Origin: Emmonsiellopsis sp. PD_33
Taxonomy: Eukaryota; Ascomycota; Eurotiomycetes; Onygenales; Ajellomycetaceae
Reading direction: 5' to 3'
Length of the DNA stretch: 22,813 bases
Assembly: GCA_032988165.1 (NCBI GenBank)
Contig: JANTQF010000467.1
Location: forward strand, 1-22,813
Below are positions 1 through 10,058 of the stretch, one piece after another. The notes beneath the pieces are model-generated. The model searched no databases and was not told the DNA's origin. It saw only the letters and a list, made by a program, of their open reading frames with translations. Position numbers and translations under genes: made by a program. How positions within the stretch are numbered: the first letter of the stretch is position 1; every line of letters begins with the position of its first letter.

Positions 1-261
1 GGGCTGCGAATTGGCATGCAACCCAAATTCGAACTTAGTAAGACTAATGTCCCGGAGGACGTTGATACCAAACAGGTGCAACGAGATATCCGGAAAACCG
101 CCGGTTCACACTGCGCCAGGATCCACGGAATTAACCCATTGGACAATATGGAATATCGTAGTCAGTCCGAAGAGGACGGTGAAGAGGACAGCGGCCTCGA
201 AGGACGGACAGAATAGCCACCCGATGTCATCGGCGTTCTTGTCGAAGTCGCAGCGGCCCAT
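1..261 (-). CDS. RTA1-like membrane protein, 5' end only (partial)
   Basis: The minus strand from an ATG at 261-259 reads MGRCDFDKNADDIGWLFCPS, followed by a hydrophobic segment containing LFTVLFGLTTIFHIVQW. An N-terminal Cys/Asp-rich stretch, FCPS, and then a first membrane helix ending FGLTTxxHxxQ is the usual opening of fungal RTA1-domain proteins. These are seven-helix membrane proteins linked to lipid export or resistance to toxic lipids. The frame stops after about 50 codons, so an intron must begin near residue 42. Possible donors are GTTAAT at 135 or GTGTGA at 111. A TACTAAG-like branch site and a TTCGCAG acceptor ending at position 4 suggest that exon 2 starts at about position 3 and runs off the window. 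A TATA-like TTTATATC lies about 70 nt upstream. The family call rests on one exon recognised by eye; the exon boundaries are unverified. Confidence 0.55.
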
Positions 262-1982
262 TGTTCTGTTCTGCTTGGAATTCAACGAAGGGGGGTTTTT
301 GGTTATTTCTCAAGTACTGGGGAGATATAAAAAGTGCTCTTAATAGAGATGAGAAAAATTAACTGCTTGACGGACTGGTTTTATAATATAATGATGAGAG
401 CGAAAAGCCAGAGACTATGGGCATCCATGAGGGTAAATATATACTCCCTATCGGAGCAAGACGAAGCCATCCTGAGCTTGGATAAGACAAGACAAGCAAA
501 TCTAGAATGAGCCTCGAACCTAGCTCATGATTGAATGATCTTGCGTATTTTCGCATTCCTTTCGTTTTTCTTTCTGCAAGGGGATAGATAGATAGATGGA
601 TATTCAAGACAGGGGGCTAAATTTAGCCCACACAGTTACAACAGGAGCTTTCCAAGCCAAGAAAGCGTTTGATAATGAAGAAAAGAAGAAGAAAAACGAA
701 AAGAACGAGGAATAGCTGACGAATCCTCGGGTTTGATAACACCAAAGCGGTTGGTGGGAATGTTGACAGGTAGTTCCAGCCAGACCATCTCTATGCATAG
801 GTCGGGCGTCGTCGTCACCAGCAAGCGTAGTTGGCGATAGCCTGCCACGCAAGACGAACAAGCTCAGTGGCAGGGGGGGGGTTCCAAAACGGCCTTCTGT
901 GTTTCGGAGCAGAAGGAGCATGATGAATGAATAGGGAATTATCCTCGGACTTCCGCCACACGGCAGGGCTAACTTGCAAACCCGAACGTGTGATAGGGGG
1001 GGATTGCGAGGGAAACGATGCTAGCTAGTTAGCAAGGGACCTGAGTAACTAACTTAACTCCTTCATCATCGCTGTGCCTGTGCACTGATCAAGAGAGCAA
1101 CTCGGCTGGCTGTCGCACCGAGAGCCAATCCCATCGCAGCATGGGGGAGTCAAATACGAAGGAAGTTAACGGCTTCAGCCCTGTCGTGAAGAAGTTTTTC
1201 GCTTAACTTCATTTAACTACTAGTTAGTTGGGGGGAGTTGCTATTTTTAAACATGGCGACATACTTCGATTCGTCTATCAGCTTTTTCAATACAAAGAAC
1301 GCGACGACGACGGGTGCAATTTCCTTTTTGCCAAATGCTATGCTATGGAGAGGAAAAGTTTAAAGAGGGCAACGTATACCCCTGCTACTCCAGGTCCAAA
1401 GGGCGCCATATGTCAAGTCGGCCGAGGGGTTTCGAATACCAAACACGCAAAACTGGGAGCAAGGGAACGGCAAAAACAAGGCTCTCGTCATGCTGAGGGC
1501 TTGATACCCGAGGGCATCAAACCAAATTTCTGATCTTTTCAATTCATTTTGTGTAAGTTTGTGTGTGTGTCCTCCAATAATAAAAAAATCGCCTGCCTTG
1601 CCCAACCCCGTTCATTCATTCCATTCAATTCCATTGACTGAACCATAAGCACGACCAGTCTCCCGAATACGAAAAGCTAATTGGTACAAGAAAGTGGTGG
1701 GAAAACCGACATATAAAATGAGAAAATAAGAGTTAGGAGCGGAGGGACATGGAGGAAGGAAGGAAAAAAAACATGCGTCAGTATTTTTTTTGGGACGTTG
1801 ATCAAAAAAAAAAAGAAATAACCCTCGGCCAGACAAAAAGAAAAATGAGGAACAGAGGAACAACTCAAAAAGAAAAACGGAAAGAAACACATTGAACTCC
1901 CACTAAGAGATGAGATTACATGTGGAGAAACAGGACCAACATTCCACCAAAGGCTTGACCGCCATCCAAGCTTCAGGTTGTT
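262..1982. other. Intergenic: RTA1-like promoter and def1 3' region
   Basis: No supportable gene is present. The left part is the promoter side of the RTA1-like gene. It includes a purine tract (about 677-710) and a run of nine G at 873-881. The right part (about 1740-1890) is A- and purine-rich on the plus strand, so T- and pyrimidine-rich on the def1 sense strand, as expected for a 3' UTR or terminator region. Short open frames here (for example 604-921 minus and 1228-1533 plus) have low-complexity or random-looking translations. Confidence 0.6.
583..598. repeat. GATA tetranucleotide microsatellite
   Basis: Three to four consecutive GATA units. Each unit also matches the core site of fungal GATA-family nitrogen regulators, but tandem units of this kind are more simply a microsatellite. 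Confidence 0.6.
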
Positions 1983-4690
1983 TTAATGGCCATAGTTGCC
2001 GCCCCAGCCGCCACCACGTCCGGTATTGCCGCCATAATAGTTGCCGCTGAATCCGGCGCCGTAGTTGCCATATTGAGAGCCCTGGTGATGGGTAGGATTG
2101 GCACCGGCTTGGTGATGCGCACCGAGTCCTCCAAGTCCACCGTATTGCGGGTTAAGTTGAGGATAGCCACCAAATGCCTGCTGGCTGGCGGCTTGGGCCT
2201 GGGCGGGAGGCAAACCGGTCTGACCAGCTTGGGGCTGGCCCGGTGCACTGTTCGTAGCAGAGCCGGGTCGGTTTGCCTGGGCGAGCGAAGGGCTTGGTCC
2301 ACCTGCCTTGGGCGCTTCGAATCCCTTTGCCGCCTCCTCTGCGCTCGCTGGTTGTTGTTGAGCAATGGGTTGGCTCACAAAGCCGGATTGGGTTCGACCG
2401 AAAACGTCTGGGATGCCACCAAAGGCGGTATGGCCGGACGATTGTTGGCCCTCCGAAGGTTGGGTTGAACCGGCGCGGCCGTATCCGGTTTCGCGGCCGG
2501 GAGCACCTTGGTTGAAAGCACCCGCATTGGCGGGGGAGGTGGTATGGTCATAGGAAAAGCCGTGCTGCTGAGGTTGTCCATACATTCCACCTTTTCCACC
2601 ATAGGGGCCGTACTGATTTCCGTAGAAGTGGCTCCCTTGAAGATAGTGATCTTCATATCTTCGGGCGTCGTCGTACATGCCGCGAGATCTTCCATACTGG
2701 TGTTGACCCATTTGGTTCATGTATGAATTGCCATAATGGGGTTGGGAATAATAGGGATACCCATAGTTGTAAGCTCCATGGGCACCCTGGCCCTGGGGCA
2801 TATGCTGAGATGGCTGGGCGGTTTGGCCTGGCAGAGTCGGGTTAGGAGTATTCTGGCCGCTGTTTGGAGCCTCAACATGGCTGTAGCGGCTGGGTGGTTG
2901 GGTGGAAGCAACCTGTGGCTGAACATCGGCGCCGCTGACACCAAATCCACTTCCAGCTCGTTGCTGGGCATCCTGAGATTGGCCGTACGAGCCATAGTAG
3001 TATGGGTTCCGTGCCTGATCGCCTCCGTAGAACGCAGAATAATCGGCAGCTGTGGTCGCCGTTGGTTGCGATGGAATTGGAGCTTGGTTGGAGAAAGGCT
3101 CCTGGGTTTGTTGTTGAGTCTGATCAACCTGTTGGCTGAAGGGGTCATACGGTTTCTGTGCTTCGGCATATCTGCCGAAATCGTTGAACGAAGCATCCGC
3201 TGCAGTGGTAGCAGGCGCAGGGGGGAGGCCAGGAGCAGCACGGGGAACGGGGATGGTTTCCGCGGGAGCCTGGGCCTGAGCCTGGGTCGAAGGGGGAAGA
3301 GATGCGCGAGGAGCAACAGGAGAATGTTGAGGAGGCTGAGGGCGGGTCTCTGGCTGTTCTCTCTCCTCGTCGATGTCCAGGTCCTCGACTGGTCCATTCA
3401 GTCCCATGCTACCAAACTGGACGGCAGCGCGATCAACCGCATGGTTTCCAGGCATAACGACAGCCTCTTGCTGTTCCATAACTCGTCGCTGGAATGTTGA
3501 TGGGCGTCCGGGGGTGCCAGTGGTAGTAGCCTTGTAGGCAGTGGCAGCATAACCAGAGACCGTCTTTTGTGGGGCACTAACGCCAACAGTGCTGCTTTGA
3601 TCTTGGGTGCTTGCGACTGTGCTTGCCGCGGTTGTGGAAACATGTGGAGTGGATACATCGGGAACCTGCTCAAGGTTCGTCTGGGTGAGTTCGTCCTTGG
3701 GAATTACTGGAACATGTTGCTGTAGCACGGGGGTGGCGGCGGCGGCTGGTTCTGAAACTGCGGGTGCGGTTTCCTGAGGTGTGGGTTCTGGCTGTACTGG
3801 AGGTTGTTGGACAGGTTTCTCGGGGACTGGTGCTTCAGCAGGTTTGGCTGGAGCTGCTGCGGCTGGAGGGGGAGCTTTCTTCTGAGGAGGGGGGGGAGCT
3901 GGTTGGGTAAACAAGCTCGCCCAGCCTTTCTTCGAACCCTCCGGGATAAGGCTACTCTTTGGCGGAGCCTTCTCCGCGGGTTCATTTGCAGCATCGATGG
4001 CGGCGGATTCAGTAGAGACCACATTATCTTCGTTGGCTGGCGCTTCCGGTTTCCCCCAAGCGTCAGGCACAGGAGCAGGCTCTGATTCCTCCGCTGGCTG
4101 TGCTGCGGGCTTTTCAGTGCGAGTACCATTTATATGCGCGCCAGCCCTACCACCACGGCCGCCACGTCCACGATCGCCTCGAGCACGCCCGCGAGTGTCA
4201 AAGCCTCCACGGCCGCGTCCTCCACGAGCTGGTGGTTGTGCGGAAGAATCTGTTTGCAAAGGTGCCTCTTTGGCCTTGGCACGGGATCGGTCGGTGTGCT
4301 TCTTCTTTACCTCTCCCCACTGCGAGACAGCACCTACACATTGATTAGCAGTCAGTAGCAGTTTGTTAGCACAGAGAATCAACAGTACACACCTTCACTG
4401 ATACGCTCAATTGCAATCTCCAGGTCCCCGTCAGCGTCCTCCAGAGCAAAAACAAGGTCTTCGTCTGTCCAGTCTGGAAACAGCTCTTTTATGGTCGACA
4501 GGCTGCCGGCGTACTTTTTCTTCAGCTGGCCGATCTCGCCTTCGTCTTCGTAGGATGGCGGGTGGTTGTTCTCTGAGTCTTGTTTCGAGGGCTGGCTGGG
4601 TCGTCCGCCTCGCGAGCTGTAGCCACCTCTGCCACCTCGGGCTGACCCCCGACCACGGGGGCCGAGCGGCCTGGACTGGACTTCAGACAT
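1983..4690 (-). CDS. def1: RNA polymerase II degradation factor Def1
   Basis: Two exons, 4690-4393 and 4333-1983. They are joined across a 59-nt intron (donor GTGTGT, branch GCTAATC, acceptor TGTAG) and give 882 residues. The N-terminus has RGG repeats (residues 11-30). A CUE-type ubiquitin-binding fold follows at about 55-100, with LFPDWTDEDLVFALED. A second Arg/Gly-rich patch comes shortly after the intron. The rest is long and disordered, rich in Gln, Pro, Ala, Gly and Tyr, ending in a GGNTGRGGG-type tail. This architecture is that of Def1. In yeast Def1 is cut by the proteasome, enters the nucleus, and its CUE domain helps recruit the elongin-cullin ligase that ubiquitinates stalled Rpb1. 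The start at 4690 is the first in-frame ATG; the open frame upstream to 4804 begins only with TTG. The intron separates the CUE domain from the disordered tail almost exactly. Confidence in the family is high; function is inferred from yeast. Confidence 0.85.
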
Positions 4691-5391
4691 CTCTGTGAGG
4701 GTATGAAGGGAAAGCCGGGCTAGGAACAAAGAAGAACGGCGGCTGGGAGGCCAGGAGAGGAGGGTGAACAGGTGGAGGAGAGCAGAGAGAGGGAGGCTGG
4801 ACAAGCTTCTGTAGCAGAGAGGGCAGGCGGATGGAGCGGCGAGCAGAGACGGCGCAAACGGTCAACAGCTAAACAGAGCACGGCACAGACTCGTGCACAG
4901 AGAAGAAGCCAACGTGCACACACACGGGTCGAGGGGGTGGTGGTGGATGGGATGGGAGTTGATGTTGGGATGGCGAGGAGGCAAGTTTCGCGTTCTTTGA
5001 AGACCCTGCGCTGGGGCGGCTCAAAGACTTTCTCTTTTGGGAACAGTTTACGCGAGCCGGCGCTAGGTCGGTTTGGACACCACGACAACGGCTTCAACCA
5101 CCACCACCACCTACACTAACCAGGTTGCAACCTACAGCACGGCTACGGGACAGCTACAGTGTCTCTCGATGCATCCTCCGCCTCGTCTGTCCTGCTGACC
5201 CCCCTCTCGTGGTGCTCCGTCCCTCTCCCGCCCCTCGCCGCCTAGCTTTCCTCCTCCCTGGTTCCGAGCATCAAACTTCTCAGGTTCCACGCCCGATCAC
5301 TGGCCCTCGTCTACAGCTGCTGTTTGCGCGCCAGTGACAGAGGGACACCTCCCGTTTGGCCTGAACTGCCGCGGTGGGCCATGAGAGCAGC
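4691..5391. promoter_or_regulatory. Divergent promoter between def1 and the 5392 gene
   Basis: A 701-bp space between two start codons facing away from each other. It holds both promoters and 5' leaders. The left part is purine-rich on the plus strand, a CT-rich leader for def1. The right part, from about 5190, is CT-rich on the plus strand, typical of fungal leaders. CAC/CCA trinucleotide runs lie at about 5095-5115. No clear TATA box was seen on either side. Confidence 0.6.
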
Positions 5392-5419
5392 ATGGAAGCC
5401 ACCAAGGCTCGCTGTTTGA
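5381..5419 (+). promoter_or_regulatory. Upstream ORF overlapping the start of the 5392 gene
   Basis: An ATG at 5381 with a purine at -3 opens a 12-codon frame ending in TGA at 5417-5419. It is out of frame with, and overlaps, the main ATG at 5392. Ribosomes initiating here would bypass the main start, so it could dampen translation. The main ATG has the stronger context (A at -3, G at +4). Confidence 0.45.
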
Positions 5420-6642
5420 AGCCATTGACCAGGCTGAACCCCTCCGCATGCCGTACGCCCCAGGAATCCCGCCGTCTGCTCTCACTCCTCTCGAGTCACC
5501 GACCTGAAATGTCCCCGGCACTGTCTGCAGACCCCTCGAAATCCACCCGCCATCTCCACGACAGATCCAATTCCTCAAGCAAGGACACCGACACACACTT
5601 CAGTTCTATTCTCGACCACCCCCTTTTCCGAGTCGTACCTGATAAACCATTACCCCGAGCCGGTCGATCGAGCCATGCCCATGACAGCGGTACTATCAGA
5701 AAGAAGATTGGGAGTGACCCGCTGGGAATGCTAGATGAATTGATGGCGTCCGGCAGGGCGAACCACCAGGTTCTATATCAGTGTCTTAGGGCACATTTTG
5801 GGTTCTGTACCTCTCAGAACTCACCCGATGCTATCAGGCAGTCCGGAGTAGGATCCAAGATAATTGCCTGGTATAATGCTGCGGATGTTGACTCGAGGCA
5901 GCTCTTTTTTGGTTCCCAACGCTGTACGGCCATTGTCATGCCATATCTGGCTGCCGGTGGCTTTCACGAAACTGTTATGGGTTGGTTGGAGTCATTATGC
6001 AGCAGTGTACCAGGGGAGCCTGCTTCAGGAGTAACGGAGTTATTACTGCCCACGCGAGATTCCTGCTTCTTTAATGTTCTTTATGAATTCATCGCTGCGG
6101 AGATCAAGTATGGCCATGGTATCCAGTCTGCTTTGAAGTACTTTGTTCGGACCAGTCAAATAATCCCCCCTGACTCCGACTCTGCTGCTGCTTCCTTGCG
6201 CAGGACAGCATTTTTCCTGGCTAAATGGATTTCGTTGCATAATCAAACCCCTGAAGTCAGAGGGATTCCTGTGCCCCTGTTCGAAGATTTTATAGCGTCC
6301 TCTGCTCTATCCGACAAGACAATATTTTGGGGGGCTTTATTAGCTTTATATCACCCAACCAACCCAAATGCTCAGCATGCATTAGAGTTCATGAGACGCC
6401 AATCTTCGAACTGGAAACTACCGCTCAAACCGTCTCGGCGGAAACATCTCCTACAGCTATCGCTGGAAGCCGCTCATATCTGCCTCGAGCAAAAGCGATA
6501 CCTAAATTCATCGTGGCTAATGTCACTGGCAAAACAATTACTTCTAGAAGAATATTCTGAAGCCGAACTGCAACCAGGCGGTTTGGAGCCGCAAACCATT
6601 ACCTACCCTGATTCAGTGTTGAATACTATTTTGTCGCAGTGA
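5392..6642 (+). CDS. Conserved-looking fungal protein of unknown function, probably mitochondrial
   Basis: Single exon of 416 residues. I do not recognise a named family. The first 35 residues are rich in Arg, Lys, Ser and Leu and lack acidic residues after Glu2, as in a mitochondrial presequence. Residues about 35-95 look disordered (Ser, His, Asp-rich). From about 105 to the end the protein is mainly alpha-helical, alternating hydrophobic and charged segments, and could be a helical-repeat fold of the TPR/PPR kind found in fungal mitochondrial expression factors; that is inference only. The track-like open frame extends to a GTG at 5374, but 5392 is the first in-frame ATG and has an excellent context. 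No transmembrane helix or catalytic motif is evident. A canonical AATAAA follows 65 nt after the stop. The gene shares its promoter region with def1. Confidence 0.7.
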   Translation: MEATKARCLKPLTRLNPSACRTPQESRRLLSLLSSHRPEMSPALSADPSKSTRHLHDRSNSSSKDTDTHFSSILDHPLFRVVPDKPLPRAGRSSHAHDSGTIRKKIGSDPLGMLDELMASGRANHQVLYQCLRAHFGFCTSQNSPDAIRQSGVGSKIIAWYNAADVDSRQLFFGSQRCTAIVMPYLAAGGFHETVMGWLESLCSSVPGEPASGVTELLLPTRDSCFFNVLYEFIAAEIKYGHGIQSALKYFVRTSQIIPPDSDSAAASLRRTAFFLAKWISLHNQTPEVRGIPVPLFEDFIASSALSDKTIFWGALLALYHPTNPNAQHALEFMRRQSSNWKLPLKPSRRKHLLQLSLEAAHICLEQKRYLNSSWLMSLAKQLLLEEYSEAELQPGGLEPQTITYPDSVLNTILSQ

Positions 6643-6706
6643 ATCTTGGCTGTATACCGATACCACTCCACTCTTTGCTCTTTGGCAATGCGGCATATGA
6701 AGTTGA

Positions 6707-6712
6707 AATAAA
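6707..6712 (+). terminator. AATAAA polyadenylation signal for the 5392 gene
   Basis: Exact AATAAA hexamer about 65 nt downstream of the TGA, at a suitable distance for 3' end formation. Fungal poly(A) signals are loose, so this is a likely but not proven signal. Confidence 0.45.
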
Positions 6713-7360
6713 TGAGTACGGTTTACGATGTCCACACGGCAGCTACTGTCACCGACGCAAGCCCCGACCTTTCGATAACGGGCTCCGGTGCGAGGCTATC
6801 CTATCAGACCTGGGCCATCCATGTTTGACGTGATTGCTCGGTTATACTTGCTCAAGACATGACGACTCCTGTGCGCATCCGACCGATTTTCAAACAGCGT
6901 TTCATTGGCCGTTTACGTGTGAGCAATGACCACACATGCGCAGCGTCGTCCTTGTGTGACATTCTCTTGACCAACACGGTGGAAAATAGAGCCATGATCC
7001 ACATTCGAGATACAGAGGATCCCCTTAATATGGACATTTCGAGCCCATTTCCAACATACATGGCGTCTATATACAACCACGCCGTCTTCTCGTTGGAGAT
7101 TATTCCCTGTCACTAACAGGAGGCAGAACATCGGAACCTGTGAAGGAATTCCGTATCTTAACGACCAACCACCTCTGATCATCAAGACCGAAGGAGTTGG
7201 TTTTCTCGAAACTATGCATGCCAGAAATGGTTTTAATGATTGGGATTAGCACGGACTTTCTACTACAGAAAGATATAGATCCAGTCATCTAGGACGGAGG
7301 AGATACTTTGCTAAGTAAAGAGCATAAAGCACCACCTTGGTGGGTGCACTATATATACTA

Positions 7361-7555
7361 AACAAGAAAAATACATAGCCTAAAAATGGAAAAACACAAT
7401 AAATAACCAAACCATAGCATGAAGCACGCTGAACCCATGTCAGATAGGATGTTGATCATCCCACTCTCCAACAATGTTTCTTCCTTGATGACTTCCAAGG
7501 CTGCCTCTTGCACCCTCTCTCGGAGGAGCTTCTCATAACGCCATTTGCATAATTT
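7361..7555 (-). pseudogene. Orphan coding-like fragment, possible gene or transposon relic
   Basis: Between an in-frame TAA (7558-7556) and TAG (7360-7358) the minus strand is open for 65 codons and has no N-terminal Met. The first half reads like a charged amphipathic helix (WRYEKLLRERVQEAALEVIK, then EETLLESG), and the second half is hydrophobic. Such composition is unusual for random intergenic DNA. I cannot assign it to a family. It could be a decayed exon, a transposon remnant or chance. Confidence 0.22.
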
Positions 7556-8291
7556 TTAGACAGCCAGTTCCCTATCCCTCTTGGTCGATGCTCCTACAAC
7601 TGCGTTCCGTCTGCGGCCCAGGAGCAGTTACGCGTGTCAGCTAGTTAGTTATCCGCTAAGCTAGAACGGACGCCACCTTTTGTAACCAGCTAGAGAAGCA
7701 GCTTCAGCGGAGGTTGAAAGAGGGGTCTGGTAAAACCGGTTTTTTCTCTCTTTTGCGCATCTCAAATGGTTCAATTGCATCACCAGCAGGCGCATAGATA
7801 GATTGATGCTGCTTCTAGGATATCCCCATCACTGCCCAGATGCTTATTTCTTGTACAGTTTGGATAGCCTAGAACAAGCCAGCTCAGCTCCAGTCTCTTG
7901 AATGTGTGATAGTCACTGTGAAGAAGGGATAAAGTTGCCTCATAGCCTGGCAATAGGGGAGGGGTGTGGCTGTAGCCGCGAGGGCGTGGCCGGGCAGCTC
8001 AGCCACAGCGGCGCGCGGAGTTAACGCCGGCCCGGCTTATGTCCACGGCCCAGCGCGTTCCAGCCCGCCGCTCACCTCATCGCCGACTTCCTTCTCTCCT
8101 GTGCGCCGTCTCCGCATCGCTTCGCATCGCCCTCGCTCTGTCTGCCACGCGGTCTGCCGTCAACCCAGCTCGTTTCCATCTCCGTCCATCCAGCAGGTGT
8201 TTCTCCTGCTATTGTCTAATCTACGCCCATCCCCTGCATCTGCTCGCGCTCCTCTACCCTCCCCAACCAACGACCCCCAACACTCCTCACA

Positions 8292-8967
8292 ATGGCTGCT
8301 GAAGCTACCAATGGAAGCGCACCGGAGACTAGTAGGTGTCCCCCGACTCGCGATTCCTGTTTTACTTAGTATGCCGTGTTTTTCCACATCCTGCTGCCTT
8401 TTTCGCAACATCTCCATGGAATTCCCTGCCCCCCCTGGCGCGTTTTCGGCTACGGTGCGCTCGAGCTTCATATGTCAGCAATAGGATAGAAGACGTGTAG
8501 CTAACTCATCAACAAATTTCTCAGTTCCCGCCACTAGCACAATTGGGAAAAAGGATGCGCCAGCCGTAGTAGAGGCTGCAAAACCAACCGCGCCAAACGG
8601 GGACGCCTCAAAAGAGGTCAGCGCGCCCCAAGCCGAGACAGAGCCTGCCGCGCCTGCTGCTGCGGGAGAGAAAGATGCTGACAGCTCCAAGAGCACTGGG
8701 GATAATAAGCATGAACGCGACGACGCTGATAAGGAGACCGACAAGGAAGCCGGGGTGAAGGCGCCGGCCGCGAAGAAGCAAAAGACCGATGGAGAGCCCG
8801 CCAAGGCAGCCAATGGCACTGAGACCAAGACCGCAGCAAATGGAGAGAAGAAACGGGGCCCCGGCAGGCCGAAGAAGGGAGAGGGGAAGACGACGGAGAA
8901 GAAGGCGCCCAAGCAACGCAGCACTGAGGGGATTGGGAGCAGAACTCGCAGCCGCGCACAGGCATAG
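8292..8967 (+). CDS. Small AT-hook nuclear protein
   Basis: Two exons, 8292-8331 and 8525-8967, give 160 residues. The 193-nt intron has donor GTAGGT, branch GCTAACTC and acceptor TTCTCAG. Joining restores one frame from the well-placed start (CACAATGG) to the TAG. The protein is low-complexity, rich in Ala, Lys, Glu, Asp and Thr, and so probably disordered. Residues 94-102 (PAAKKQKTD) resemble the c-Myc nuclear localisation signal. Residues 122-131 (KKRGPGRPKK) form an AT-hook with the GRP core that inserts in the minor groove of AT-rich DNA. The C-terminus is Arg/Ser-rich. A chromatin-associated role, as for HMGA-like proteins, is an inference from these two motifs. The single hook suggests weak DNA binding alone. 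Confidence 0.72.
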
Positions 8968-9479
8968 GTAACCGTTACGCGTGCGGTTTAGGTTCAACAT
9001 ACCCTCCACTGTTTGAATTCCGAGCCATGTTTTTCTATGTCTTTTTTTAAATTCGCTGGCCATGTTTAGTTGTTGATATTAGGGATCTTGTTCATGTCTG
9101 ATTTCATTTCATTTCTTCTTGTGTCTTATTTTCATCCTGTCTCTCCATTTGAATGCTACCTGATGTTTGTTTCCTTTTTGTCTCTGGCTTGATGGGCATA
9201 CCGGGGTGCGCTTCGGGGAAAAAACAAGGACAGGAGGCCTAGGAAAAGGGAGGGCTCGTGTCATTTATATGCAAAACAAAAATATCCAAAATCATCCAAT
9301 GGTTACTTTGCTGCATCCTATTAACTACACCGTTTTACTGGACTATCACCCATCTAGAGCCCCGCCTAGCTTTCCGCTATGAATGCAATTGATTAGATGG
9401 AATTGCCTATATAGATAGGGGATATCTTTCTGCGATGCTCTTTGTTTGCAGGATTATTCCAATATCAAACTCAAAAGCT

Positions 9480-9495
9480 TAACTACTAGTAGTTA
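9480..9495. repeat. 16-bp perfect palindrome
   Basis: TAACTACTAGTAGTTA is identical to its reverse complement. It sits in AT-rich intergenic DNA about 510 bp after the AT-hook stop and 565 bp before the ubp16 start. Its half is a variant of the ACTAGTTAGTT-type motif seen elsewhere in non-coding parts of the window. Confidence 0.6.
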
Positions 9496-10029
9496 TTTAT
9501 GCAGGTATTTATGCAGAACCAGTTTGCCCAAAAACGAAACAAACGGATTTCATTCTGCCAAATAAACTTGTCAGATTTAGTATATACCAATATTTGGTAT
9601 TTGGATAAACTCTGCTACCTGTATTTAATCAATAGATAGGGGTTTGTCGGCGGTTTGGATACTTATTTGCTTACGTAGTATTTATTTACTTATTAGGGGT
9701 GCGCCACCCACAGAACGCATCATCATCGATTCACGGCCATCTCCTCACCATCCTCAACGCCCGCTCAGCCTCATCTTTTGCGAAAGCGCCGCTCCTTACG
9801 CCCCGGACCGCCTTGACGTTGTCCTCCCTGCCCAGACGCCGGCTAAACCGCTCTCCGGCTCCGCCTTGTGCCCGTCGTCATCCCTGTCCCTCGGGCTCCT
9901 TGGCCAGAGACACCCCCATATAACCTCTATTTACCACCCATCTCCACGCCCATTGCACTCCGCTTCCAACCCTTAGAAAGCCTGCCCCGGCCCATCCGTC
10001 GAGCAGACCAAGTCCCCCATCCCGCGGGC

Positions 10030-10041
10030 ATGGATCGATAG
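10030..10041 (+). promoter_or_regulatory. Three-codon upstream ORF before ubp16
   Basis: ATG GAT CGA TAG (Met-Asp-Arg-stop) ends 17 nt before the main ATG at 10059. Its initiation context is strong (G at -3, G at +4), while the main ATG has T at -3. Its close spacing should limit reinitiation, so it may hold translation of the deubiquitinase low. This depends on transcription starting upstream of 10030. Confidence 0.45.
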
Positions 10042-10058
10042 TCCCAGATATCTTATTT

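Larger units (their letters stand above)
6643..8291. other. Intergenic, 1.65 kb
   Basis: Contains the 3' end of the 5392 gene and, from about 7950, the GC-rich then CT-rich promoter and leader of the AT-hook gene. The middle (about 7290-7430) is AT-rich. Open frames on both strands at 6850-7290 overlap one another and resemble no family I know. One coding-like fragment on the minus strand at 7361-7555 is listed separately. Confidence 0.55.
8968..10058. other. Intergenic: AT-hook gene 3' region and ubp16 promoter
   Basis: The first half (to about 9660) is AT-rich, with T-rich stretches just after the AT-hook stop, and includes a 16-bp palindrome at 9480-9495. From about 9700 it becomes GC- and CT-rich, as expected for the promoter and leader of the deubiquitinase gene. 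No gene is supported. Confidence 0.6.

Noticed and set aside
604..921. Minus-strand open frame with a Phe/Ser-rich stretch
   Set aside because: The hydrophobic part is the translation of a purine tract read antisense; low complexity, not a gene.
1612..1890. Minus-strand Phe-rich open frame resembling a membrane protein
   Set aside because: Produced by the A-rich tract in the def1 3' region; no conserved features.
2736..3500. 254-codon plus-strand open frame
   Set aside because: Antisense shadow of the repetitive Gln/Pro-rich def1 exon 2; its translation has no domain logic.
4691..4804. In-frame 38-residue N-terminal extension of Def1 that looks like a targeting signal
   Set aside because: The extension starts with TTG and has no ATG; the conserved protein starts at 4690.
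8475..9063. Several minus-strand frames opposite the AT-hook gene
   Set aside because: Antisense shadows of Ala/Lys-rich coding sequence; the sense gene has good start, splice and motif support.
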